Assembly: GCA_047967505.1 (NCBI GenBank) | Contig: CM106541.1 | Source of the DNA: Dipteris shenzhenensis | Lineage: Eukaryota > Polypodiophyta > Polypodiopsida > Gleicheniales | Direction: 5' to 3' (one strand) | DNA: 64,000 nucleotides | Notes under the pieces: model-generated | What the model was told of the DNA's origin: nothing | Database searches by the model: none | Seen by the model: only the letters and a program-made list of their open reading frames with translations | Translations under genes and position numbers: made by a program | Part shown: piece after piece, positions 53,745 to 64,000 of the stretch | How the letters are laid out: every line of letters starts with the position of its first letter | Position numbering within the stretch: the first letter of the stretch is position 1

Positions 53745-55080
53745 ACTATCTATAGGCAAACCCACATCGGGCCCCTCAGAGGTCCAAGCAAGGGAGTTGG
53801 TATCTCCCATCGTGCTTAAGGTTTAATGAATAGCTTGGCATAGGGCCATCAATGTCCGCATTTCAAGGGCAATGAACAGCGAATAAGCCTAGCGTAGGGA
53901 CATCACATTACAAAGGCAAGGAAGATAAGAGAGGTGGCAGCCAACCACCAAACTACTCTTGTAAACACTATCACAAAGATGCCAATTCCCAAAACAAAAA
54001 TAGAGTGGATAGTATATTAAGAAATGGCCAAAGATCACTATTACAAGATGAAACAATCCATTGTGCACTTGCATTCTAATTTGCATTCGTTCATCGTTTT
54101 TTCTTTCCATGAGGCAATCTAGAAGTAGGCGTTCTACCTCCCTAAAGCCTAGAGCACAAACATTTTGAATGCACATCCTTATGAATGCAATTTAGCAACA
54201 GACCAATCATAGCTAACAATAACCAATTTCCATGTCCATGGTTTCTAAGTACTTGTTCTTTCTTTCGAGAGGGTGGAGGTGAAGCCTGTTGATGGAGAGT
54301 AGACCCTTCTAAACCTTTACCATCAACAGCCGTGCTTCATTTTATCATTGGATTGTAATGCATAGTGAAATTGGCAATTACACGTTCATTTGCAAAATAT
54401 GATTTTCTATGGACTTGACTTTGCATGCAAAGGTTATATCTACTTCTGTTGGTCTTCACTGAGATTTAGTGAACTTAGAACAATGTCATGGAGTGTATTG
54501 ATGCCTAAAGCAAGCTTTATCTTGAGTTTTTCTATGAGTTTTTGAACATGGGATCTACCCTTACACAGAAAAAAATGCTCCTTCATGGGTTTTACCTTCT
54601 ACTTAGACTTGTATGTGGGCAATCCTTATTAGAACTATTTGTGCACTCATAGGGAATGAGTGCAAAAAGCTAAGGCAAGGTGAAGTTGAGAGCCCAATCT
54701 AGAAACTTTGTCATTAAGTTATGTTGCAATTTGCCGTGGGATGTTGGATTATTGCAATCAAGAACAAATTGTGTGGGAAGTTCTCTTTTTCATCGGTAGT
54801 ATGTAAGCATAAAAACATGTTTGAAATGTTTTCCTTTTGGCTATCATAGGGTAAATATAAATGAAACCCTCATTAGAACTCTAAAATGCTAATTCTTAAG
54901 TATGCTTCCTTAGGTTAAGAAGCTTAAATCAAATTTGTCTTCATAGTGAAAGTTTAGAGATAAGATGTATATATGGTTGAGACACTAATTAAAAGAAATA
55001 GTGACTTTTGGTTTCTTGTTTTTTGAGTAGGGAAGTGATGGAGGATGGATATGGAGATTGTAGTGGTTTTGATGATGGTG
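53745..55080. other. No gene recognised
   Basis: AT-rich sequence with short frames only. A CTTGTTCTTTCTTTCGAGAG-like pyrimidine stretch lies near 54250. No repeat was found. Confidence 0.5.
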
Positions 55081-55318
55081 ATGGCCTTGCAGGTCCCCAT
55101 CGCTACTCCTCATTCCCCCAATCTGCAGTACGGACTGCATGCTTCTGTTGGAGATCTCGAGCTATTGAGAGGAGGTTCTGAGATTCTAAGTGGACGTCAC
55201 ATCCTCGCACACACATGACAAAGCTCTGTAGCCAAAGATCTTCTCCCACTCTCATTCTTCGAGGAATACGAGATTGTTGACGGACATGCTTTCCCTCTGC
55301 TAGCCAAAGTCGCAACAA

Positions 55319-56046
55319 TTGAAGAGCGCCTACCCTTTCCACCTTGCCATGGAGTCACGTTTTTGGGAAGTCGAGGAGGTAGAGAAGGAGGACTTGCTCG
55401 CCCCTCCTATGCCCATGCAGCTCAGAAGCCACGGTGGAGCTTCTTTAGCCTTCCCCCGGGATCGCATTTTGCTTCTGGCCTTGTTCATCCAGATGGGTCC
55501 TTGGCTTCAGAGTTCCTATACCAAGCCCTGCGCTTTAGCTCTCCCCAGCTCAGAAGAGGAGCAGCCAGTCCTGGTGAAACAAGAGAGTACTCTGCAGCAG
55601 CAGATACTAGCGCTATTACGAACACTATCATCACCACCCCGAGTGAAGGAGGAACTAGAAGCGGCCGCCCCGCAGGAGACGGTCGACACAGTCAAAGCTC
55701 AAACAGTGGGAGAGTCTCTAGTGAAGAAGGGACATGAGGAGCTACTGGCTATCAAAGTGGAACCGGTGGAGCAACAGCAGGTAGTGCCCAGCAAGTGGTG
55801 GAAGTGTAGGTGGAAGACCCACAGGAGAGGACTCCGGCACTCCTAGGATGACTCCGCATGAGCAAAGACTTCCCTCCCCAAGCCAGAAGAAAGAGAAAGT
55901 TTCGACGACCCAAACCAATCCAGCCGCCGCAGGAGCTTTTATGTCACCAAATGATGGAGGAACACGCCAATTTATGGGTGAAGGTGAACAATCTTGTAAT
56001 GGGTAAGTCCATTATGGCCTTTCTTGATGACAAGCTCCTCAACTGA
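55319..56046 (+). other. Open frames of unknown product, possibly the LINE 5' region
   Basis: The frame 55319-55846 (175 codons) is rich in Glu, Gln and Ser with repeated VKEE/VKQE-type segments (LVKQESTLQQQILALL; IKVEPVEQQQ). A second frame, 55858-56046, is Lys/Arg/Pro-rich at its start. They lie upstream of LINE endonuclease and RT relics on the same strand and could be its ORF1, but no ORF1 zinc knuckle or RRM is visible. Confidence 0.3.
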
Positions 56047-56228
56047 CTCTGTGACGTGGCTTAGCACTCGTGTACTAGTAGGATTCCTTCCTGGAGTTAG
56101 ACTCCCAATGGCCTTTATAGAAACATGGATTAGAACAAATGGGTTAGGAAGGGATTGAATGTCCTAAATGTAAGGTTTCTGAAAAAAGTCTACTTTGTTT
56201 TCTTATTCGAAACCTGACAAGACAGCTA

Positions 56229-56425
56229 GAGCTCTGTAATATCGCCGTGGACCATCAGGAACCGATCTGTGTACTTGGAATGGTGGACCTAGGAGTTCTC
56301 TCCTGATGCCCCCAGGAGTTGGTGGACCAAGGAGCTCTGTAATATGGCCTTTGGACCATCAGGAACCGATCTTTGTACTTGGAATGGTGGACCAAGAAGT
56401 TCTCTTCTAATGCCCCTAGGTCCAC
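56229..56425. repeat. About 103-bp tandem duplication
   Basis: GAGCTCTGTAATAT(C/G)GCC...GGACCATCAGGAACCGATCT...GTACTTGGAATGGTGGACC is repeated once. Confidence 0.88.
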
Positions 56426-57356
56426 TAGAATCCATGTGTGGGTAGAGCTCCCTGATCTTCCTTTATATCTGTGTAATCAATTGCCTTTTCTTTACTATGG
56501 GTTAGGAGAAGTCCTAGGAGTAGAGTAGGAGAACTTCATCTATCCCAGGGATAATCCCCAGGTGTGTATCAAGCTAGATATTGCAGAGGAACTACATAAG
56601 ACCATGGTTATTTTGAATAGGAATGTTAGTACATTCAAGGAACAGCCTTTGGTGTACAAGAATCTGTCTAATTCTTATTTCCTGTGTGGCCTCTCCACAT
56701 GTGGTTAAAAGCTTCCCTTTGAAATGGGGAAATCCCAAAGAGGCTGCTCCTGTATGCCAAAAGTAGGTTGCTCCCACTTAAAAGTGGGTCCCCAAGGTTC
56801 CTATAGTCCATAAGACCTCTACAGTCCCTGACATCAACAAGCAAGGGATTCTAACCTCCAAGAGCAGCTTGGAAAAACGAAAGGAAATTGCTACACTCCC
56901 TCTTGTAACTCAGAATTCATTTGAATCTCTTAGAGAAAAGGGGTTCTACAATGAGACCACCAACAGTGATCTGATGATCTTATGATAATAGAGTCTGGTT
57001 AGTCCAACGAGTTTGAAGTGTTTTTTGTCTCATTAAATCCTTACACTTCAGAATCTAGATGGTTGTCTTGTTCTTTGGTCTCCTCTCTCACTTTGTCAGA
57101 CCACAAGCCAGTCCTCCTTGACTGTGACTTTGGCTCTGGCCATAGAGGATCCTCTTGGTTTAAAGCAGACCCAAAATTGTTTGCAACGAAGAGTGTGCAA
57201 TGCATGTTGAAGACATTTGGGAGGCTACTTTTTTTATAGCTGCAGATCTATATCAGAGGCTTGGGATTTGGCAATAGAGAATACTCAAAAATTGCTAAAA
57301 ACAGCTAGAAAGAACAGAGAAAAAATCAGAGCTCAGAGAATGGACACTATTCATGT

Positions 57357-58300
57357 CAAGATCAAAAAATTAGACGAGCAGGCCAGAATGGGAGATGAGC
57401 ATGCTCAAAGGGACATGTTGATTGCTAAAAAAGGGCTCAAAAAATAGGAATAGATCAAATTAAATGGCACTAAGGTTTACTACAGAGATTGGTAGGCAAG
57501 AAGATAGACAGGCCAACTAAGGGAACTTTTAAGCTTAATAGGAGGAAGAGGACAAATGAGGATACCCCTCTGCTTAAGAAGGCTGATAACACTCTGGTCT
57601 CCTCAACAGAGGAAAATATCAACCTAAGTCATAATCATTTTCAGACCCTACTTTCCTCAACAGTGATCCTAGATGAAGAGGTTCAGAGAGCCAGAGAATT
57701 GTGCCATGTGGTTAGGGATAAAGCTGTTGAGAGATTTGATATGATATATATGGGAAGCCTTTATCACTTGAAGAACTGAAGGAAGCACTCACAGTTATGG
57801 CAGATGGGAAAATGGGAAAACTCAGGGGAGGATCAAAAAATTAGAGGAGCATGCCACAATGGGAGATGAGCATGCTTAAAGGGATCTGTTGATTGCTTAA
57901 AAAAAGAACTCAAAAAATAGGAACAGATCAAATTAAATGACACTAAGGTTTACTACATAGATTGGTGGGCAGGAAAAATAGAGAGGCCAACTAAGGGAAC
58001 TTTTAAGCTTATTAGGAGGAAGAGGACTAATGAGGATATTCCTTTTCTTAAGAAGGCTGATAACACTCTGGTCTCCTCCACAGAGGAAAATATCAACCTA
58101 ATTCAGAATCGTTTTTCAGAACCTGCTTTCCTCAATAGTGATCCCAGATAAAGAGGTTCAGAAACCCAGAGAATTGTGCCATGTGGTTAGGGATAAAGCT
58201 GTTCAGAGATTTGACATGATAAATCTTGAGAAGACTTAATCACTTAAAGAATTGAAGGAAGCAGTCAAAGTTATGGCAGATGGGAAAACTCAGGGGAGGA
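57357..58300. repeat. About 474-bp tandem duplication inside the LINE
   Basis: The block AGATCAAAAAATTAGACGAG...TTATGGCAGATGGGAAAA (57357-57828) is followed directly by a second copy (about 57830-58300) with roughly 10% differences and extra stops. It covers the segment between endonuclease and RT. Confidence 0.9.
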
Positions 58301-59465
58301 TGGATTACCTCTTAAATTCTATAAAACTTTTGGGACACTGTTGGGCCCTATTTGCTCTTGCTCTGGCAAGAAATTATAAACAATGGAGCTTTACCGTCTG
58401 ATGTCAATGGAGGAATTATAAAGCTCATACCTAAGGAGAGCTCTAAAGAAGAGTTGAAAAATTAGAGACCCCTCAAAATGCTTAATTGCAGTAGGAAGAA
58501 AGTTGGTGCTCAACCATTGCATTTATTTGTGCTATTTGGATCCTTCAAAGGCTTGTCTGGACAGATATATTAGGGTCTGTAGATCCTTTCTATGGGAACG
58601 AAAATCCAAAATTGCTAAGGTAAGGTGGTCATACTGTACTAAGCCTAAGAAAGAAGGTCTAGGGTCACTGATGTAGCTATTGCAGCTAGAAAACTCTCTG
58701 CCACTTGGGTCATCAAGGCTATTCTAAACCTAGAGTGTGATTGGGCTCAACTATTGTAGAGAAATATGAAACAGGTCAAGCCAGTTAGAGCACCTAAATG
58801 GAAAAGATATCCTTTGCTCTCTACAGTCTATAATCCTAAACCTTGTAAAACCAAAGGTGTCTCCATCTGGCAATCTATCTGGAAGGCCTTTAAGGAGATC
58901 AAGGCCTTTTTACATTTTTCTTGAAAAGGAGCTTTTATGGCCAGGGATTCCATTTGGGTGTCAACCATTTTCAGTAAAGCTCAATGAAGAAAAATTCTAT
59001 CTAGCTAGTACTCTGTTTAAAAAAGGACTGCAAACTTGTGGTCAATTATGGTGCAAGGATCAATTAAGATGGAAGACCTGGCATGAAATTAGAAGAGAGT
59101 TTGCATTAAATAATCAAAGTCAAACCCTTATTCTAAGCAAGTTGGATCTTAGCAAGGACATATCAGTTGGAAGGGTGGGATTGTTTTACTTTTCCACAGG
59201 GAGTTCAGCTAGGTAGGAAGTTCGTCTATTTTTCCTATACCCACACCAACTGTTGCTGATATGGATGAGCTCTTCAAAATCCTAAATGCTATGTGGTCAT
59301 TTTTGCAGGATAGCATGGAAAGATGGTATGAAAGGTTTGGTAAACTTTGGATTAAACAGGTCCCTTAAAAAATGTCATGTCTAGCCTGTCCACAAAGCTA
59401 TTTGGACCAATGCAAGAAGACTCAGAATAGGGAAGGGGGATGGAAAATGCAAGAGATGACTTGAG

Positions 59466-60134
59466 GTGCTTGAAGATGTCTTTCATTTATTTTTTGCTTG
59501 TCCACATGCTAGAAAGCTGTGGAAGTTCATTCAGTTTGAGTGTGGAGAGCCAGTGAACTGGAAGGCTATACTTTTAGGAGATGCATGCAAAACCAAACGG
59601 GAGCCTTGGTTCTATATAAGGGCACATGCTTTATGGTTCATTTGGATCTCTAGGAACAATTTTCAATTTAATGATGTGGAATTATGTATTGATGCCTTGT
59701 TTGCTATGGTGGGACAAGAAAAAAGGAGACTTGAATTTCAGATAAGTGCCTGTAATCTTGAACATTCCAGGTTAAGTACTGAACTGGCTGAACACATAAA
59801 CAAATGTGATTTTGAAGATGAACATGCTAAGCTACCACTATATCTTCACAGGAGGCCTCCACCTCAAGATGGGGCTGGTCAATCAGATAAAGCTACTCAG
59901 GGACTTGGTGAACAGTCCCCTTCTTCATTTGCTTGGTTACAGAACTTGTCTCAGGATATCTCTTTGGACCCTTCACAAGGAGTTCCCCCTCAGGCTGTCA
60001 CTACTTCTTTAGCTCAGAGGACTCATGTTAGCGATGATGTTACAAAAAGTTTTTCTTTTCAGGTCCCTTCTGTATATACACGTGTTTCATCTTTTTGGAA
60101 GTTTTGTGGTGATGTATGTCATGTAATGGACTAG
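59466..60134 (+). pseudogene. LINE ORF2 C-terminal region (zf-RVT tail)
   Basis: 222 codons open: zf-RVT (VFHLFFACPHARKLWKFI), then WFIWISRNNFQFND, the conserved W-x-I-W-x-x-R-N motif after that finger, and about 130 residues of low-similarity tail. The upstream half of ORF2 (58300-59465) is split over several frames. Confidence 0.8.
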
Positions 60135-60219
60135 TAGATCTACAGGGAGATGGACTTTACTGATGTACACAGTTTTTTGAAATCAGTATAAACACTTTCT
60201 TTTGCCCAAAAAAAAAAGT

Positions 60220-61280
60220 AGTGACATTTTTGTTGCATTTATGGCAAGTCAGTACCAACTTGTCACTCTTTTCCCTTGTGGCATTTGATTTGATCTCTAT
60301 CACTCCAAAGCTCATTCAAGGCCGATTACCACATGGCCAGTCTTGTGTAGGAGAAAAGGAATTTCATTGGAGTTGGAAGGGTACTTATTCCATATCGATA
60401 GAAAAGAGGATTATAGAGGATTTAGGAGATGGAGGTGATGGACAAGGGGTAGGACCAAATCAAGATGGAATGCTTGAGGTGCATCAAGTTGAGAAGGTGG
60501 GGTGTAAGCATCAATTTGCATTGTATTGAAACATTTGTGTAATTTGTATTGGTAGTTCCAAAGTCATTCTCTTTCAATCAACAGTTAATATGGGGCCTAT
60601 GGATCAAATCACTCATCATGTGCTGAGTCATTTGATGGACAAACCCTTATTACTTGCATATATTCCCTTTACTCATACAAGTAAATCATCCACCCTATCC
60701 CCTTTTGTTGAAGAACTCAATGGTGGTGGAAAAATTCAATCCAAGTTTAAACGAATTTGTTCATATTGTTGCTCATTCCAAATCAAATCCAGCCCTTCAC
60801 CTTGATGAGGATGCTAATGTTCATTCCTTGTTGATTAGGTTATACAAGGTGGGACATCCATCCACACAACTAGAATTCCTTGGAATTTGGGCCACATTTG
60901 AAGGAGAGTCGAGACAAAAGATCATGCCTTATATATATCAAGATGACATTGCTCATAAAAAATGAATGTTAATAAAAAATATAAAAGAAGATAGGCATAA
61001 AAATCACCTTCAACACTTTTGATTCCTTGCAAGGACCAAGAGGCTTATTCTAGGGGAGTCTTGTTGGCATATTGTTTCTTTTGAAGAGCCCACCCAATAT
61101 TCTCTTGAGGCAGGCATTGGTAATTAGAGAGCTTTATGTTAGGCTTTCAAGGACATACACTAAGTTGGTGTGGCTCGATATACACTAAGTTGGTTTGGCT
61201 CTTAAATGCTTTGCCCATGGATGTAGTGCGTGGCGCCTCAAGAAGAGTTGCTTTGAATGTCTCTTCACAAACAAGAGAGG
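60220..61280. other. No gene recognised
   Basis: Two overlapping short frames (60590-60805, 60654-60965) read the same DNA in different phases. Neither has a motif. Confidence 0.45.
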
Positions 61281-61281
61281 T

Positions 61282-62314
61282 ATCTTGCTCATGAAAACTT
61301 ATATATAATGGTTGAGTTTGGCATCACCACCTTTTTATCAACATATAGGACCTTTATGCATTGATCATGGGCATAGCTTAAGGTTTTCAAGAAGTAAGTT
61401 AGAACAATGGACCATTTGGGTAAGAATAGTGGCCCATTTTGGACCATAGGCCTAAGACAAATCATAGATAATGTTGGTGGCTTTGGTTAGGAGAGGTACA
61501 ATAGGACATGGATGATGGTCTTAGTCTTCTAGAGAGTAGGGCACTCAAAGAGGTATCTAGAGCCGCCCTTCTTGCATGAGCAATAAGACCTGGCAAAAGG
61601 AAGATGGGCATGTGAACATTTATGGTAGTTTGATAGATGGTGAAACATGTTGAAAGCTAACATCCATGTGAATATCAACTAAGGGAATGGCCTTGCATAT
61701 AGTTTTGGTAACAAAATTATGATGGAGCCTATTACAGTAGGCCATTTGGATAAAGGCTAAACCATAGACCTAACACTAATCACATTCGAATAGGACAAAT
61801 CATGGTGGTAGCTTTGGTTGTGGGAGGGCCACCCCCTTTGAGAGGTATAGGATTTGGATAAGTGGTCTTGGTCTTCTAGTGTGAAGCACTATAGGGAGTC
61901 ACCCTTCTTGCATGAGTAATAAGACCTTCTAAATATGTGGAACTATGGTATGAGCTACTATTAGGCATGAAGAATATGGACATGTAAACCCCTATGATAG
62001 TTTTACAGATGGTGAACTGTGTTGAAAGCTAGCATCCATGTGTACAACACAACTAAGTGAATGGCTTTGCATATAGTTTTGATGACAAAATTATGGTGGA
62101 GACTGTTACATAGCATGAACCATTTGGATAAAGTGAAAGCATCTTTAATAGATTTGTGGATGTGTCCATAGCTTTGTACATAACTCCAAGCCATCAAGCT
62201 TACTTCCTAACAACTGTAAGCTATGTCCATTTATCAATGCACATAGTTCTTATATCTTGATGAAAAGTTGGTGATGCTAAATTCCACCACTATATACAAT
62301 TTTTTATGAGTAGA
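61282..62314. repeat. About 98-bp inverted repeat pair, about 0.84 kb apart
   Basis: 61282-61380 (…TTGGCATCACCACCTTTTTA…GCATAGCTTA) is the imperfect reverse complement of 62217-62314 (TAAGCTATGTCCATTTATCA…GTTGGTGATGCTAAATTCCA). About three quarters of positions match. It may be a foldback element or a rearranged repeat. Confidence 0.7.
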
Positions 62315-62770
62315 AAACCTCTCTTGATTGTAAAGAGTCATTCAAAGCTACTCTTCATGAGGCGCCATGACCTACATCTATGGACAAAGACTTCAAAAAC
62401 CAATTGGATAAGAATAGTGGGCCATTTGTATGGACCTAACACTAACCACTTTGGGATAGGACAAATCATGGTGGTGGCTTTGGTTGTAAGAGGGCCCAGA
62501 TGAGTGGTCTTTGTGTTCTAGAGTGGGGCACTCAGAGAGGTGTATGGAGTTGCCCTTCTTGCATGAGCAATAAGAAAAACTACTGTTAGGCATGAAGAAT
62601 ATGGACATGTAAACATCTATGGTAGTATGATAGATGGTGAACCATGTTGAAAACTAACATCCATGTGAACAGCAGCAGCTAAGTGAAGGACCTTGCATAT
62701 AGTTTTGGTAACCAAATTACAGTGAGACTATTACATAGCATGAACTATGCAGATATAGTGAAAATAGCTA
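61421..62770. repeat. About 340-bp direct repeats, three copies
   Basis: TAAGAATAGTGG(C/G)CCATTT marks copies at 61421 and 62409. A middle copy is aligned by GACAAATCATGGTGGTAGCT at about 61795. All share CTTCTTGCATGAG(C/T)AATAAGA, TAGATGGTGAA and GCATATAGTTTTG. Spacing is about 340 and then about 664 bp. Confidence 0.82.
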
Positions 62771-63051
62771 GATTTGTAGATGTTACATAGTGTAAGATGC
62801 AATCACTTCTATACTCTACTCTTACAAGAGGCTCCCATTGCTTACTATATCTTATCTTCGTTGAGAGTTACCACCTTGCTTCATGGAGAGTACAAAACTT
62901 CCCCACTTTCTTTCCTTATTTTCTCTTAATCTAGACATGCATCCCCTTGTGTTTCCCTTTTCTACTCTACAATGCCCACATGGAAACCCCCCACTTTGGG
63001 TTGACCTTGCACCCAAACCTTTCATACTTTGCACTTTCCATCTTTTCACCA
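62771..63051. other. No gene recognised
   Basis: Short frames only on each strand, overlapping and without motifs. Confidence 0.4.
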
Positions 63052-63905
63052 TGTTGATCCCAATGTTTTGGGCCCAAGTAGAGAGGGGTCCCACCCCTCC
63101 CTCCGCGCAATGATGCCTCTCTCAATTCCCAAAAGGGCCAGCAAGATTATGAGAGACACTCAACAACCTTCTTTTATATCATGAACATTGAAAGCACCCC
63201 ATGCTTATGGGATTAGTCTTCCTAAATTACACACATGTCACCTTTCAATGCACCTTCCATGCGAGGCAAATTGTTATTTCCAACACCTGCCCATGGACCA
63301 AACACTAAAGCATACACTAAATTGGCTCCCCACAAAGGTAACCCAATCACCTTGGGTTCAAGATTTGCCAACACATCAAATCAACCTCACCATGCATGAT
63401 AACCCATCAAAGGCTTCAAGGTCTGCCAGAAACACAACTGCCCATGAGCTTACAGAGAACACCAAATACATAGACGGTCTTAACCGCCGTTAATCATTGT
63501 TGCAAGAGCACGTGGTCATCACATCCCTCGATGTGCATCATTTTTTCACGTAGGTGATTGCAGCTATCTGTTTGATACTATTGTGCATGCAGAGACCAAA
63601 ACTTCCAGTCTGCAGGCCTCGCCCTTGCTCTGATATCACTGTTGGCCATGGGTGTGGCCATGAAAACTACACCAAGTAGAAAGGGGTCCCCCTCTCCCTC
63701 CCTCCTAGCCACGCTGCCTCTCTCAATTCCCAAAAGGGCTAATGGGATGATGAGAGAGCCTCCAGGGCCTTCTTTTATACCATGAACATTGAAAGCACCC
63801 CATGCATATGGGATTAGTCACTCGAAATCAAATGTATCATCATGCGCACACATCGCCTTTCAATGCACCTTCCATGTAAGGAAGGCACATCATTATGTCC
63901 AAAAC
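63052..63905 (-). mobile_element. TRIM-like miniature LTR element (candidate)
   Basis: Two similar segments, 63052-63285 and 63640-about 63905, both begin TGTTG on the plus strand and share AAGTAGA.AGGGGTCCC, CTCTCAATTCCCAAAAGGGC and GAACATTGAAAGCACCCCAT. Just left of the second, 63638-63627 reads TGATATCAGAGC on the minus strand, one base from the initiator-Met primer site. So it fits a minus-strand element: 5' LTR at 63640-63905, interior of only about 354 bp, and 3' LTR at 63052-63285 ending CCAACA. No coding capacity. No matching target duplication was found, and the right limit is approximate. Confidence 0.55.
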
Positions 63906-64000
63906 TATTCATCTCATCTCTCATTTACAAAGCCTCCTCCTTTGTGTCCTTCTCCCATATTATCTCTACCTTTATCCTACCTTGCTAGCAACGCCCTTTG

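Larger units (their letters stand above)
57018..60218 (+). mobile_element. Non-LTR retrotransposon (plant LINE, L1-like), degraded
   Basis: At about 57090, LTLSDHKPVLLDCDF is the end of an APE-type endonuclease (SDH motif). Downstream are RT-region relics without a surviving YADD. At about 59440-59530, CKR... EDVFHLFFACPHARKLWKF is the zf-RVT module found at the C-terminus of plant LINE ORF2. The coding frame ends at 60134. The element ends with TTTTGCCC and a run of ten A (about 60209-60218), the expected 3' tail. Stops and frameshifts occur throughout. 5' limit unclear. Confidence 0.8.

Noticed and set aside
55103-55342. Minus-strand 79-codon frame
   Set aside because: No motif, and it overlaps plus-strand sequence upstream of the LINE; support is insufficient.
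63188-63493. 101-codon plus-strand frame
   Set aside because: It crosses the boundary of an LTR-like segment and the primer-site interior of the TRIM-like element; no motif.

Overview
The window looks like nuclear DNA of a land plant with a large, repeat-rich genome. The evidence is plant-type Ty3/gypsy and Ty1/copia elements with initiator-tRNA-like primer sites, a CACTA (En/Spm) transposase remnant, a LINE with a zf-RVT tail, GT-AG introns, and two recognisable plant gene families: a type III polyketide synthase with the conserved intron in a Cys codon, and a PRT1-like double RING plus ZZ protein. The PKS is not a canonical angiosperm chalcone synthase, and one transposase family here is not one I associate with flowering plants. 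A fern, lycophyte or gymnosperm is therefore my inference; the sequence does not prove it.

Layout. 0-2.2 kb: a tandem repeat, a tRNA-derived SINE-like head, and an RNase HI domain plus CCHC knuckle upstream of a gag gene. 2.2-7.7 kb: a Ty3/gypsy element (gag, protease, RT, RNase H, integrase, polypurine tract, 3' LTR) with two frameshifts and at least two stops. 7.7-16 kb: no intact gene; a minus-strand CACTA transposase remnant (about 11.9-13.7 kb) and an array of about 175-bp foldback repeats (14.6-15.4 kb). 16-20.5 kb: a copia integrase fragment, microsatellites and local duplications. 20.5-22.4 kb: a spliced PRT1-like E3 ligase locus with lesions. 23-28 kb: a minisatellite and a gag-only copia element with both LTRs and a 5-bp target duplication. 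28.6-31.3 kb: a decayed transposase-like gene of a family I cannot name. 33.2-35.3 kb: a minus-strand decayed gene with coiled coils, a RING-H2-like finger and a Lys/Glu-rich tail. 36.7-39.4 kb: a minus-strand copia element with a perfect 67-bp inverted repeat inside its RT gene. 39.4-41.3 kb: small foldback repeats. 42.5-44.1 kb: the one gene that looks intact, the type III PKS (minus strand, two exons, 440 codons). 46.4-46.8 kb: a tandemly duplicated fragment of a calcium-dependent protein kinase. 47.3-49.4 kb: two unrecognised open frames. 50.1-53.5 kb: a minus-strand copia element lacking RT. 55-60.2 kb: a LINE with internal duplications and a short A-tail. 61-64 kb: direct and inverted repeats and a TRIM-like miniature LTR element.

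There is no operon-like organisation. The functional content is the PKS, which probably makes a polyketide precursor by malonyl-CoA condensation, and possibly the PRT1-like locus (N-degron ubiquitin ligase family), although the latter carries stops. The rest is mobile-element debris, overlaid by an unusually high density of short tandem duplications (34 bp to about 470 bp) that also cut into coding relics.
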